The position numbers and the translations under genes were made by a program. Shown here piece by piece: positions 22,797 through 29,591 of a stretch of DNA of 29,591 nt (position 1 is the stretch's first letter; every line of letters begins with the position of its first letter). Origin of the DNA: Planctomycetes bacterium UBA1662 (GTDB taxonomy: Bacteria > Planctomycetota > UBA8108). Below the pieces are notes generated by a model that worked only from the letters and a program-made list of their open reading frames with translations, was not told the origin of the DNA and did not search any database. The stretch is taken from the NCBI GenBank assembly GCA_002320775.1, contig DCKY01000036.1, forward strand, positions 10,391-39,981, given 5' to 3'.

Positions 22797-23747
22797 TCAA
22801 GCACCCCCCCCGCCCGATCCCTGCAGGGCATCCAGCGCGAGCCCCTGTTTTGCCGCCAACCGCATGGCCTCGGCAACATCCAGCAGATCACGCGTATAGG
22901 GGACATTGTGAACGCGCAGGATCGAGGCTCCCTGCAACACGGCGGCCATATTGGCCGCAACGGTCGCGATATCTCTTTCGGTCGGATCGCGGCCTCGATC
23001 GCTTGCATCGTCGAGAATATTCCCAAGAAAGAATTTTCGCGAGGCGCCAAAGAGAACCGGCCGGCCAAGGCTGCTCAGTTGGCGCAGGCCTGCCAGGATT
23101 TCCATGTTCTGCCCGGCCTCCTTGGCAAAACCTATCCCCGGATCAACTATCATTCTCTCCCGGGAGATGCCGGCGGCGGCCAGGGACTCGATCCTGTTCT
23201 CGAGGAATTCGCAGATCTCATTCAAAACCCCAGCAGGATAGTTGGTATTTTCCTGCATGCTGGCTGGAGTTCCCCGCATGTGCATGAGAATCACCGGGCA
23301 ACGATGCTCCGTGAGAACAGGCACCCAGCCAGGATCATCACAGGCGCTGACATCGTTGATGATATCGGCTCCCGCCTCAAGGGCCGCACGGCCTACCCGC
23401 GGATCGCGGGTATCGATGGACACGAGAACATCGGAGCGCAGGCGGAGGTCCCGGATCACCGGGATCACCCGATTGAGCTGTTCATCCACCGAGACGGGGT
23501 CGGCGCCGGGGCGAGTTGATTCGCCGCCGACATCCACGATGTCCGCTCCATTCTCCACCATCCCGCAGGCCGCATGGACCGCCGCCTCTGCGCAGTCGTA
23601 CCGCCCTCCATCAGAAAAGGAATCCGGAGTGCAGTTCAGGATGCCCATCAGGGCGGGGCGAGAGCCGAGCTTCCAGCTGCCGCCTCGCGGGAGCTCCAGC
23701 TCAAATCCTCCGGATTCGCCGATCATGTTATCCGTCCCGCCTGCCAT
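22797..23747 (-). CDS. folP: Dihydropteroate synthase
   Basis: FolP joins p-aminobenzoate to the pterin diphosphate in folate synthesis. The conserved blocks are all present: LMGILNCTPDSFSDGG (33-48), VDVGGESTRPGA, DPGIGFAKEAGQN and FGASRKFF. It has 316 residues, slightly longer than the usual 270-290 because of an N-terminal lead of about 30 residues and a Gly-rich end. The ATG at 23747 lies 4 bp after the lptE stop. The internal ATG at residue 8, preceded by GGCGGGACGG, is a possible alternative start. Confidence 0.94.
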   Translation of the reverse strand: MAGGTDNMIGESGGFELELPRGGSWKLGSRPALMGILNCTPDSFSDGGRYDCAEAAVHAACGMVENGADIVDVGGESTRPGADPVSVDEQLNRVIPVIRDLRLRSDVLVSIDTRDPRVGRAALEAGADIINDVSACDDPGWVPVLTEHRCPVILMHMRGTPASMQENTNYPAGVLNEICEFLENRIESLAAAGISRERMIVDPGIGFAKEAGQNMEILAGLRQLSSLGRPVLFGASRKFFLGNILDDASDRGRDPTERDIATVAANMAAVLQGASILRVHNVPYTRDLLDVAEAMRLAAKQGLALDALQGSGGGGA

Positions 23748-23751
23748 GGAA

Positions 23752-24249
23752 TTACCAGGACTCCACCTTCAAAAGAATTTTTTCAGCAAGGTTGTCTACT
23801 GCCCGCCCCCGGGCGGCATCGATGCTCTCCCCCCTGGATGTCGAGAGCGGCTGGTTCTCGACCACCGTCTCCTCTCTAACCGTCCCGTTGACATAGTCTT
23901 CGATCCTCAGATCGATACGGATCGAAACCATCGACTCGAGCTTCTCGTCAAGCTCTCCCTCGGCGAGCACCCTCTCCCGAAATTCCCTGACCCAGCCATA
24001 GACGGTCATATCGGAGTCACCGTCAGCCACCAGCCGCAGAGCCGTCCGGCCCTGGATCTCCCGCCGCAGAGAGGAGGTCAACTCGGTATCGATGTCCCGC
24101 CGCAAGGGAAAGGTCTGATTCGTAAATGTCGGAACAGCGATGCGGTAGACCCCGGGAGGAGTCTGAACACCAAGCCTGTATCCACACCCCGGGATTGGAA
24201 GCAACAAGGCGCAAAATAACAACAGGCTGGTCACTTGAATCCTGGTCAC
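23752..24249 (-). CDS. lptE: LPS-assembly lipoprotein LptE
   Basis: LptE plugs the LptD outer-membrane pore that inserts LPS. This 165-residue protein has a lipoprotein signal with the modified cysteine at C22 (LPIPGC) followed by GYRLG. It then shows the LptE pattern of YRIAVPTFTNQTFP, a helix ending in LTSSLRREIQGRTALRLV, and further strands. The GTG start at 24249 overlaps the stop of the preceding gene (GTGA). It is evidence for an LPS-bearing outer membrane. Sequence conservation in LptE is low, so the call rests on pattern, length and lipobox together. Confidence 0.8.
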   Translation of the reverse strand: MTRIQVTSLLLFCALLLPIPGCGYRLGVQTPPGVYRIAVPTFTNQTFPLRRDIDTELTSSLRREIQGRTALRLVADGDSDMTVYGWVREFRERVLAEGELDEKLESMVSIRIDLRIEDYVNGTVREETVVENQPLSTSRGESIDAARGRAVDNLAEKILLKVESW

Positions 24250-25268
24250 CGAAGCTCCGTTTCTTCCGTAGTCTCCAGGCTCCTGCGTAATTCCCTGGCA
24301 TCCCGGGCGGCAAGGGTATTGGGGTACCTGTCGAGAACGAGTCGAAGATAGATGTCACACGCCATCAGCTCGTCCTCCCTCAGGTAGAATCTGGCGATGT
24401 TAAGGTTCTTCTCCCCTTCCAATTCGTTGATTTCGCTGAGCTTTTCTCTCACCTGATCTACATATTCACCCCGGGGGTATAGCTGTAGATAGCCCCGAAA
24501 CCTCCTGCGAGCCTCCAGGAGCTTGTTCTCATCGTACACCGCGCCGCGCACCTGAAAATATTCCGCCAGGGCTCCCTGGAATGATGCCAGCTCCTTCCAC
24601 TCCTTATCGGTCATCGACAGGATGCTGTCATAGAGAGGGACCGACTCCGCATACTGCCCCTGATCGAAATAGTAATTAGCCACCTCGACCTTGGCATCAT
24701 CCGCGAACGACAGATAGGGGTTATCGGTGATGAGACCTTCGGCTGGATCGAGCAGGAGATCGATCCCGTATTCCGGCGACTGAACATTGAATACCCACAG
24801 GACATCTCTCGTCTTTCTGCCCCGCAGGTAGGCCAGGGCGATCGTGAAAACCCTCCTCCTGGACTTGTCGATGAGTTCCGGTGAAGGAAAGTCAGCCTTG
24901 TAGACCTTCTTGAAGTACTCGATGGCTTCCTCGTACCGGCCCAGCTGGTAGAGGCTCTCACCGAGATAGTAGCTCAGATCCCGCATCTCTGCGGTCCCGG
25001 AAGAATTGTAGAGGACCATCAGGGCCTCCAGCGCGTCGGCATAGGCTGCTGCCTCGAAGGCCTTCAGAGCCTCGAGACGTAAACTTTCAGGGGCGCCCCA
25101 CTTTCCCTTTTCCGCAAGGAGCCAACCTGCATCCGCAGACCAGGTCGTGCCGGTGCCACCATCGCGAATCCTCGCATCTTCAGACGATTCGGGTATCTCC
25201 GATCCAGCGCAACCGAATACCAGCAGCACGCAGAACAGACCCGCAAAAGTTCGACCTGGAGCAATCAT
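24246..25268 (-). CDS. BamD-like TPR outer-membrane lipoprotein
   Basis: The protein starts with a lipoprotein signal (C20 in VFGC) and then has TPR repeats (YYLGESLYQLGRYEEAIEYF, VANYYFDQGQYAESVPLY, ARRRFRGYLQLYPRGEYVDQ, YLRLVLDRYPNTLAARDA). The last two repeats carry the P(R/N)...A/V pattern typical of BamD/YfiO, part of the beta-barrel assembly machine. BamD is usually about 245 residues; this one is about 340, so a related planctomycete TPR lipoprotein is possible. I chose the ATG at 25268 because AGGAAGG lies six bases before it; a TTG directly upstream is also in frame. It overlaps lptE by four bases. Confidence 0.7.
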   Translation of the reverse strand: MIAPGRTFAGLFCVLLVFGCAGSEIPESSEDARIRDGGTGTTWSADAGWLLAEKGKWGAPESLRLEALKAFEAAAYADALEALMVLYNSSGTAEMRDLSYYLGESLYQLGRYEEAIEYFKKVYKADFPSPELIDKSRRRVFTIALAYLRGRKTRDVLWVFNVQSPEYGIDLLLDPAEGLITDNPYLSFADDAKVEVANYYFDQGQYAESVPLYDSILSMTDKEWKELASFQGALAEYFQVRGAVYDENKLLEARRRFRGYLQLYPRGEYVDQVREKLSEINELEGEKNLNIARFYLREDELMACDIYLRLVLDRYPNTLAARDARELRRSLETTEETELR

Positions 25269-25313
25269 CAAAGGCCTTCCTGAAAAAGGATCAAAAACAC
25301 GAGGCCGGCGGCA

Positions 25314-26081
25314 CTACAGCCAGCTGGCCTGATATCTTAACATCTTGAGCGGTCGTTCCAACACCGTGGTAAAGCTGTGAACAAGACAGGAATGCACCTG
25401 CCTGAGATTTTTTTTCTCTACGCCATTGGATTCAGGCGGCGCCGGCATCTCCGAGAGGTCCTTCAGAAGCCGCACCCCGCTGCCTGGCAGGGTGATCGCG
25501 CCGCCTGGAGGAGTGTCGGCCTGGTGGTTGCAACCGCGGCAAACCAGGCCGCCGGCCAACGAGTTATAAAAGGCTGAACGACGACCGCCCGGCCAGGGAA
25601 GACCGCAAACCGCGCAGGAATCGACCCCGCCAAGGAAGCCAAGCAGGTCGAGGGCTCGAATCTCGAAATGCAGCATATACCAGGGCAAGCTGTCGAGGGA
25701 GGCTCCTGAAAAATGAGCCAGGGTCCTGGCCGCCAGGTCAAACAGCTTTGGAGTCCGATCGGCGGGAAGACTCACCCCCCGTAAAAACTCGACCAGCTGG
25801 CTGGCCAGGATATGTCTCATCCAGCAGGTCCTGATTCCCCGCCAGCCATCAACCACCTCGGCCTCGGCAATGATCGACAGGCCTGAAGCGTTTCGCTTCA
25901 GGTAAGAAACATCGTAGATGACAGCCAGGTCAAAGGGGCCCTGGAAGGAGTTCTTCGGCCGATGGGCGCCCTTGGCAATCCCCTCGAGAAGACCCTCCTC
26001 CCGGCTGAACATCGAGACGATCTGGCTGGTGTTGCTATAGTCGACGCAACGAATTGGAATCGCGAGGGTCCTGTGTTTCAA
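25314..26081 (-). CDS. recO: DNA repair protein RecO
   Basis: RecO helps RecR load RecA and anneals SSB-coated DNA in recombinational repair. The N-terminal OB fold is visible (ALAIPIRCVDYSNTSQIVSM region, EGLLEGIAKGAHRPKN). The C-terminal helical domain carries a zinc site CAVCG and CRGC, about 37 residues apart. At 255 residues the length is normal. The start is TTG at 26081 with AGGTGG nine bases upstream; no in-frame ATG gives the full N-terminus. It follows the CorC-like gene after 53 bp that contain a hairpin. Confidence 0.9.
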   Translation of the reverse strand: MKHRTLAIPIRCVDYSNTSQIVSMFSREEGLLEGIAKGAHRPKNSFQGPFDLAVIYDVSYLKRNASGLSIIAEAEVVDGWRGIRTCWMRHILASQLVEFLRGVSLPADRTPKLFDLAARTLAHFSGASLDSLPWYMLHFEIRALDLLGFLGGVDSCAVCGLPWPGGRRSAFYNSLAGGLVCRGCNHQADTPPGGAITLPGSGVRLLKDLSEMPAPPESNGVEKKNLRQVHSCLVHSFTTVLERPLKMLRYQASWL

Positions 26082-26113
26082 CTCTTAAAACCACCTCTGA
26101 AAACACCTGGCCT

Positions 26114-26131
26114 TCCGCCGCAGGAGGCGGA
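26114..26131 (-). terminator. Hairpin between the corC-like gene and recO
   Basis: TCCGCC and GGCGGA form a 6-bp GC-rich stem around six bases, beginning four bases after the corC-like stop. TTTT occurs about ten bases further on. It could be a weak terminator or attenuator, or simply leader structure of recO. Confidence 0.3.
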
Positions 26132-26134
26132 CCT

Positions 26135-27469
26135 TCAAACTTCTCCATTCCCATCATCTGCCCGTCCATCCTTCTCCGGCACCCGCAACTCGAGTCGATG
26201 AACCCTTCTGCCATCGGCGCTGGTCACCTCGAAATGGACGCCCTCGAGAGCGAAGGTATCACCGACCTTCGGAATCCTGCCCATACTTGAAAAGAGAAAC
26301 CCCCCGATCGTGTCGTAATTCTCATTTTCAGGAATACCAAGACTCAGCTCCTCGTTGAGATCATCGATGTGAACCGCGGCATCCACGCTGACCATCCCGT
26401 CGGAGATCCGCTGGATGGGCAGCAGCTCCTCCTCCTGTTCGTACTCGTCACTGATCTCACCCACGATTTCCTCAATCACATCCTCGATGGTCACAAGGCC
26501 TTCGGTGCCGCCATGCTCATCCATGACAATGGCAATATGCAGACGGTGCTGCTTGAACTCCTGAAGGAGGTCGTCGATTTTCTTCCCGCCGCTAACACGG
26601 TAGGGACTGCGAATGAGCGACTCAAGAGAGATGTCTTCCTTGCTGTAGAGACTCCGAAGGAGATCCTTCACATAGAGGATGCCGACAACATTATCCTTAC
26701 TCTCCCTGTAGACCGGTATTCTCGAAAGGGCGCACTCGATCGCCTTCTCGAGATTCTCAGAGAGAGGTTCATCGAGATCGAGGCAGATCATCTCCGTACG
26801 GGGCGTCATCACCTCCGAGACTTCTACATCTCCAAAAGAAATGATCGACTCGATCATGTCCATCTCCTCGGATTCGAGCAGCCCCTCACGCTCAACCTCT
26901 TCAGCCTTCGAACGCAGCTCCTCTTCGAGAATATCAGCGGAATCCCTATGTGAGCTACGGCCGGAGACCCTGGCAATCGGGCGCAGAATGCCCTCCAGGA
27001 GCCACCTGGCAGGGCCAAAACAGGAGTGTAAAAAACGAATAAGCCTCGAAAAACGAGCCAGCCAGGCCTCCGGCCAGAGCCGACCGATGATCGCTGAGAA
27101 CAGCTCCAGAACAAGCACCTGCAAGACGAAGATCTCCAGCACCAGCAGAACCAGGCAGATACCCAGATCTGCATTCAAGGTGAAGCCGGGAGATGCCGCC
27201 ACAAGAGCGGGCAGGCGTCCAAGCAGCCAGCAGCAGGAGATGACGCAACGGACAACGATGTCAAAGTTGCCTAGCGTACCCTCGTAATCTTCCTTGAATC
27301 TGGCGAATCGCTCCACTCGCTCAGGCCCCCAGTCGACGGACCTCTCAAGCAGGGCCTTCCTGGAAAAACGCTCGGTAGCTTTCCGGCAGATCGAGATAAA
27401 GAGGCCCGCTCCGATCAAGATAAACGAGACCAGCAGCCACAGTTCCGAAAAAGATTCCTGAGCGTACAA
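26135..27469 (-). CDS. CorC/HlyC-family CBS-domain membrane protein
   Basis: The N-terminal about 170 residues hold three hydrophobic segments (about 10-27, 70-92, 100-127), a shortened or diverged CNNM/DUF21 membrane domain. A linker with LRSKAEEVEREGLLESEEMD leads to a CBS pair: EVMTPRTEM with IPVYRESKDNVVGILYVKDL, and DEHGGTEGLVTIEDVIEEIV. A CorC_HlyC transporter-associated domain ends the protein (about 350-430, with YDTIGGFLF). The family is tied to magnesium or cobalt transport, but the direction and ion here are not known. The start is TTG at 27469 with GAGGT five bases upstream; an in-frame stop close by rules out a longer form. It is next to recO, an order seen in other phyla with era between them. 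Confidence 0.85.
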   Translation of the reverse strand: MYAQESFSELWLLVSFILIGAGLFISICRKATERFSRKALLERSVDWGPERVERFARFKEDYEGTLGNFDIVVRCVISCCWLLGRLPALVAASPGFTLNADLGICLVLLVLEIFVLQVLVLELFSAIIGRLWPEAWLARFSRLIRFLHSCFGPARWLLEGILRPIARVSGRSSHRDSADILEEELRSKAEEVEREGLLESEEMDMIESIISFGDVEVSEVMTPRTEMICLDLDEPLSENLEKAIECALSRIPVYRESKDNVVGILYVKDLLRSLYSKEDISLESLIRSPYRVSGGKKIDDLLQEFKQHRLHIAIVMDEHGGTEGLVTIEDVIEEIVGEISDEYEQEEELLPIQRISDGMVSVDAAVHIDDLNEELSLGIPENENYDTIGGFLFSSMGRIPKVGDTFALEGVHFEVTSADGRRVHRLELRVPEKDGRADDGNGEV

Positions 27470-27503
27470 TTCTACCTCTGCTAAAGCAGCACCTTCTCAC
27501 GGG

Positions 27504-27528
27504 GAGCCTGGAGATTCCAGCCAGGCTC
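27504..27528 (-). terminator. Strong inverted repeat after the coiled-coil gene
   Basis: GAGCCTGG (27504-27511) and CCAGGCTC (27521-27528) pair perfectly over 8 bp around a 9-nt loop, ten bases after the coiled-coil stop codon. G-T pairs could extend the stem. No T-run follows on either strand, so it may be a hairpin-only terminator or an mRNA end-stabiliser. Confidence 0.4.
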
Positions 27529-27538
27529 TCTCGATCAC

Positions 27539-29591
27539 CTACTCTTCCGCATCATCTCCATCACCGTTGCCCCCATCACCGGGAGCTTTTTCGGGATCTT
27601 CTCCCGGCCTCTCTTCGGAAGATTCCCCTCCGGGCTCCTCTGCGCCGCCGGGACCGCCCTGGGACTGTTCCTGGGCCTTCCTGAAATCGTCGGCCAGCTC
27701 AACCACCAGGCGACCGACATTCCCCTGGCGCTGCTGCAGCCGATCGAGAGCTCGCGACCATTGCCCCGAGTCGCTGCTGCCATCGTTGCTCTGACGAAGA
27801 TCCTCGAGCTGACCTGTCTGCCTGTTGATCTCAAGCTGCAGATTTTTCAACATCAGCAGCTCAGCGAGCATCGACACCAGCGCCTCATTCTGCTGCTGAG
27901 GTTGCTGCTGGTCCTGTTGCTGCTGTTGCTGTTGCTGCTGCTGGCGCTGGCGCTTCATCACCTCGAGCTGTTCCTCGAGGGAAGCAATCATCCTCTCGAT
28001 GTCGACAACCACGCCTTTCTGAAGGAACTGCGTAAAGGAATCCGTCTCAAGCTCGAGCAGAAGATCGCGGACCTGCTCCATGTCAGCGCTGACGTTCTTC
28101 AACATGAAGGTAAAAACCCTCGACGACTCTTCCTCAAGACGACCGATGAGCGTGGTGACCTTGTCCGACAGGTCTCCTTCCTGCCGCGCCAGGGGCTCCA
28201 CCATACGCTGCAGAGAAGCCCTGCGCCGACGGCTCAAGCGCCCCGCGGGTCGCTCCCGCTGGACAGCAGCCGTAGCTGTGTTGATCTTGAGCTGGGCATC
28301 CTTCGTCTCGGTAAGCTCCTTGACCAGTGATACCAGCTCCTGCTCACGTTTGAGTTCTTCAAGGCTTTCCTCTTCCTCTCGAAGCTCTTCTTCCTGCTGC
28401 CGGAGCTTGGCGAGAGCCTCTTCCTGGTTCTGTTCAGCCTCATCAGGATTACCCTGATCGAGGTTCTCAGCCGCCTGCTCCATCTTTTCAGAAGCATCCT
28501 GCAATTGCTGTGAACGCTGGGGTTGCCCTGAAGACTTGTTCTGTTTCGCTGCATCCGAGGTCTGGCGCGCGAGGTCCTTCTGCTCCTGCGACTGCCTGTC
28601 AAATCGTTTGCGTTTCTCGAGTTTCGCCAGTTGTTCTTTCTTTTTCTCCTCCACCTGCTCCTTCGCCTTCTTGAGCTCATCGAGCGCCTCTTCCTGGCGT
28701 TTTCGACTTAACTCCTGGCGTCCCTGGCGCGAAGCCTCGGAAGATTCCGTCATCTTGCGAGCAGCCTCTTCAAGAGATTGCCCCGCCTGCCGCAAACCGC
28801 CAGGCTTCTGTTCATCCTTTCGTCTCAGCTTGCGCTCGAGACGGCTGGTTTCACTGGCGGCATCCTTTGTCTTACGGGCCAGCTTCTTCTCGAGATCCTG
28901 CTTCTTCTGAAGCTCCGACCGTCCAGCCAGGTCCTTCTTCGCTTGCTCGAGCTCTTTTTGAGCTTGCTCGAGAGCCGCCGAAGCTTCCCTGCCGGATTTT
29001 TCAGCCTGTTCCTGCTGCGCTTCGCTGAGCGATTCTCGCGCCTGCCTCATTGCCTCTGAAGCCTTCTTGAAAAGGGCCGAGCCCCGCTGGAGAGCATCCC
29101 TGGCGGCCTGCGACTCACTTTTTTGCGCCTGCTCTCCCGCCTGGCTGGAAGCAGAAGATGCCTTACGGGAGAGTCTCTGTTCCTCCTGGCCAAGCCCGGC
29201 AGTCTGAAGAGCGTTTCTCGCCATGGCCTCCTTCAACTGCTTCACAACCTCTTCGCGAGCCCGCTCCAATTCCTGCGCGGCCCCTTCCTGCCCCTGCTCA
29301 GCCGCCTTGAAATCGTCCCGCTTGATCGCCTCATCCGCCTGTCGGCTCTTACCCTCGGCAGCCGTGACTCCTTCCCTGGCCTCTTCCGGCAGGGTCTCTT
29401 CCTTGAGCTTGCCGCCAGCCTCCCGAAGATCCTCCTGGAATTGCCCCGCGCGGCTCTCAAGCTCAGCCTTCAGGTCAGAAATTTCCCGGGCAGCCCGAGC
29501 CAACTCCAGCTCGCTGGTTCCCTTTTGAAGCTCCGGAACGGTCTCTTTTCCGGAGGCGTTGTCCTTCGCGCCCGTCTGTGGCTTCGCACCC
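27539..29591 (-). CDS. Large coiled-coil protein with polyglutamine tract, 5'-truncated
   Basis: The frame is open to the right edge, so the N-terminus is missing; the TTG at 29503 is an internal leucine rather than a start. About 683 residues are visible. Most are long heptad-type helices dominated by Lys, Glu, Gln, Ala and Arg (for example LEQAQKELEQAKKDL). They are followed by more ordinary helices (about 400-520 from 29503) and a Gln tract with ten consecutive Gln. The end is acidic and Gly-rich (GDGGNGDGDDAEE). This resembles the DUF4175-like coiled-coil proteins often encoded in planctomycete genomes, where missing N-terminal parts carry membrane helices. Function is unknown. It is the first visible gene of the run leading to corC and recO. 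Confidence 0.78.
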   Translation of the reverse strand, partial: GAKPQTGAKDNASGKETVPELQKGTSELELARAAREISDLKAELESRAGQFQEDLREAGGKLKEETLPEEAREGVTAAEGKSRQADEAIKRDDFKAAEQGQEGAAQELERAREEVVKQLKEAMARNALQTAGLGQEEQRLSRKASSASSQAGEQAQKSESQAARDALQRGSALFKKASEAMRQARESLSEAQQEQAEKSGREASAALEQAQKELEQAKKDLAGRSELQKKQDLEKKLARKTKDAASETSRLERKLRRKDEQKPGGLRQAGQSLEEAARKMTESSEASRQGRQELSRKRQEEALDELKKAKEQVEEKKKEQLAKLEKRKRFDRQSQEQKDLARQTSDAAKQNKSSGQPQRSQQLQDASEKMEQAAENLDQGNPDEAEQNQEEALAKLRQQEEELREEEESLEELKREQELVSLVKELTETKDAQLKINTATAAVQRERPAGRLSRRRRASLQRMVEPLARQEGDLSDKVTTLIGRLEEESSRVFTFMLKNVSADMEQVRDLLLELETDSFTQFLQKGVVVDIERMIASLEEQLEVMKRQRQQQQQQQQQQDQQQPQQQNEALVSMLAELLMLKNLQLEINRQTGQLEDLRQSNDGSSDSGQWSRALDRLQQRQGNVGRLVVELADDFRKAQEQSQGGPGGAEEPGGESSEERPGEDPEKAPGDGGNGDGDDAEE
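27890..27949 (-). repeat. Polyglutamine-encoding CAG/CAA tract
   Basis: On the minus strand mixed CAG and CAA codons encode a Gln-rich segment with ten consecutive Gln (27914-27943) flanked by QRQR, DQQQP and QQQ. The mix of CAG and CAA limits but does not exclude slippage. Confidence 0.85.

Noticed and set aside
22020..23519. Long open frame (499 codons) on the plus strand
   Set aside because: It is antisense to cdaA and folP, both complete with all catalytic motifs; the His/Gln/Pro-rich translation is typical of a shadow frame.
27890..27949. CTG/TTG repeat on the plus strand as a possible CRISPR-like or satellite array
   Set aside because: The units are single codons in a coding region, with no spacer-repeat structure.

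Overview
This is a G+C-rich chromosomal window from a diderm (outer-membrane) bacterium, most likely an uncultivated Planctomycetota or related lineage. That placement is an inference. It rests on a dockerin-type C-terminus of the style common in marine planctomycetes (RGDVNGDG... CLDAADLNDDG... SPFP... DTLSC), on LptE- and BamD-like lipoproteins implying an LPS-type outer membrane, on a CdaA-YbbR-GlmM block, on large low-complexity proteins rich in Ala, Pro, Gln and Lys, and on heavy use of TTG and GTG starts. I see no tRNA, rRNA, CRISPR array, insertion sequence or phage gene. The window looks like core chromosome, with a few lineage-specific proteins.

Layout from left to right. Positions 1-1326 (+) hold the C-terminal part of a secreted protein with two cohesin-like modules and a dockerin. 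Positions 1363-6977 (-) are a four-gene operon for a Gld-type ABC exporter (ATPase, ABC-2 permease, GldG-like protein, DUF4340 protein), read from a good sigma70-like promoter near 7068-7095. Positions 7206-9686 (-) carry miaB and ribD, with the miaB stop directly followed by the ribD GTG. A small TPR protein (10080-10625, +), an NrnA-type DHH phosphoesterase (10681-11736, -) and an XRE regulator with a lysine-rich tail (12031-12627, +) follow. sucC-sucD (12660-14707, -) overlap by TTGA and have a TATAAT promoter. A large exported protein with tandem small beta modules, HEAT-like and TPR-like repeats (14848-17091, -) is divergent from a YhaM-type exoribonuclease (17346-18404, +) that appears to be leaderless. 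dapA (18424-19293, -) has its own promoter.

From 29591 down to 19447 (-) there is one long co-directional run: a 5'-truncated coiled-coil giant, a CorC/HlyC protein, recO, a BamD-like lipoprotein, lptE, folP, cdaA, ybbR and glmM. From the BamD-like gene onward the spacings are 6 bp or less, or the genes overlap. The run joins outer-membrane assembly (BamD-like, LptE) to c-di-AMP synthesis (CdaA with its partner YbbR) and to the first committed amino-sugar step of peptidoglycan and LPS synthesis (GlmM). dapA next door supplies diaminopimelate/lysine precursor, so 18.4-25.3 kb reads as a cell-envelope block.

Functional links across the window: CdaA makes c-di-AMP, and NrnA-type enzymes (10.7-11.7 kb) are known elsewhere to hydrolyse its breakdown product pApA. 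YhaM is a second 3'-5' RNase that can act on short RNA. I found no convincing new defence or mobile system. The most novel material is the exported beta-module/HEAT/TPR protein, the polyglutamine coiled-coil protein, the regulator with a histone-H1-like tail, and the GldG-like protein with its proline-rich insert.
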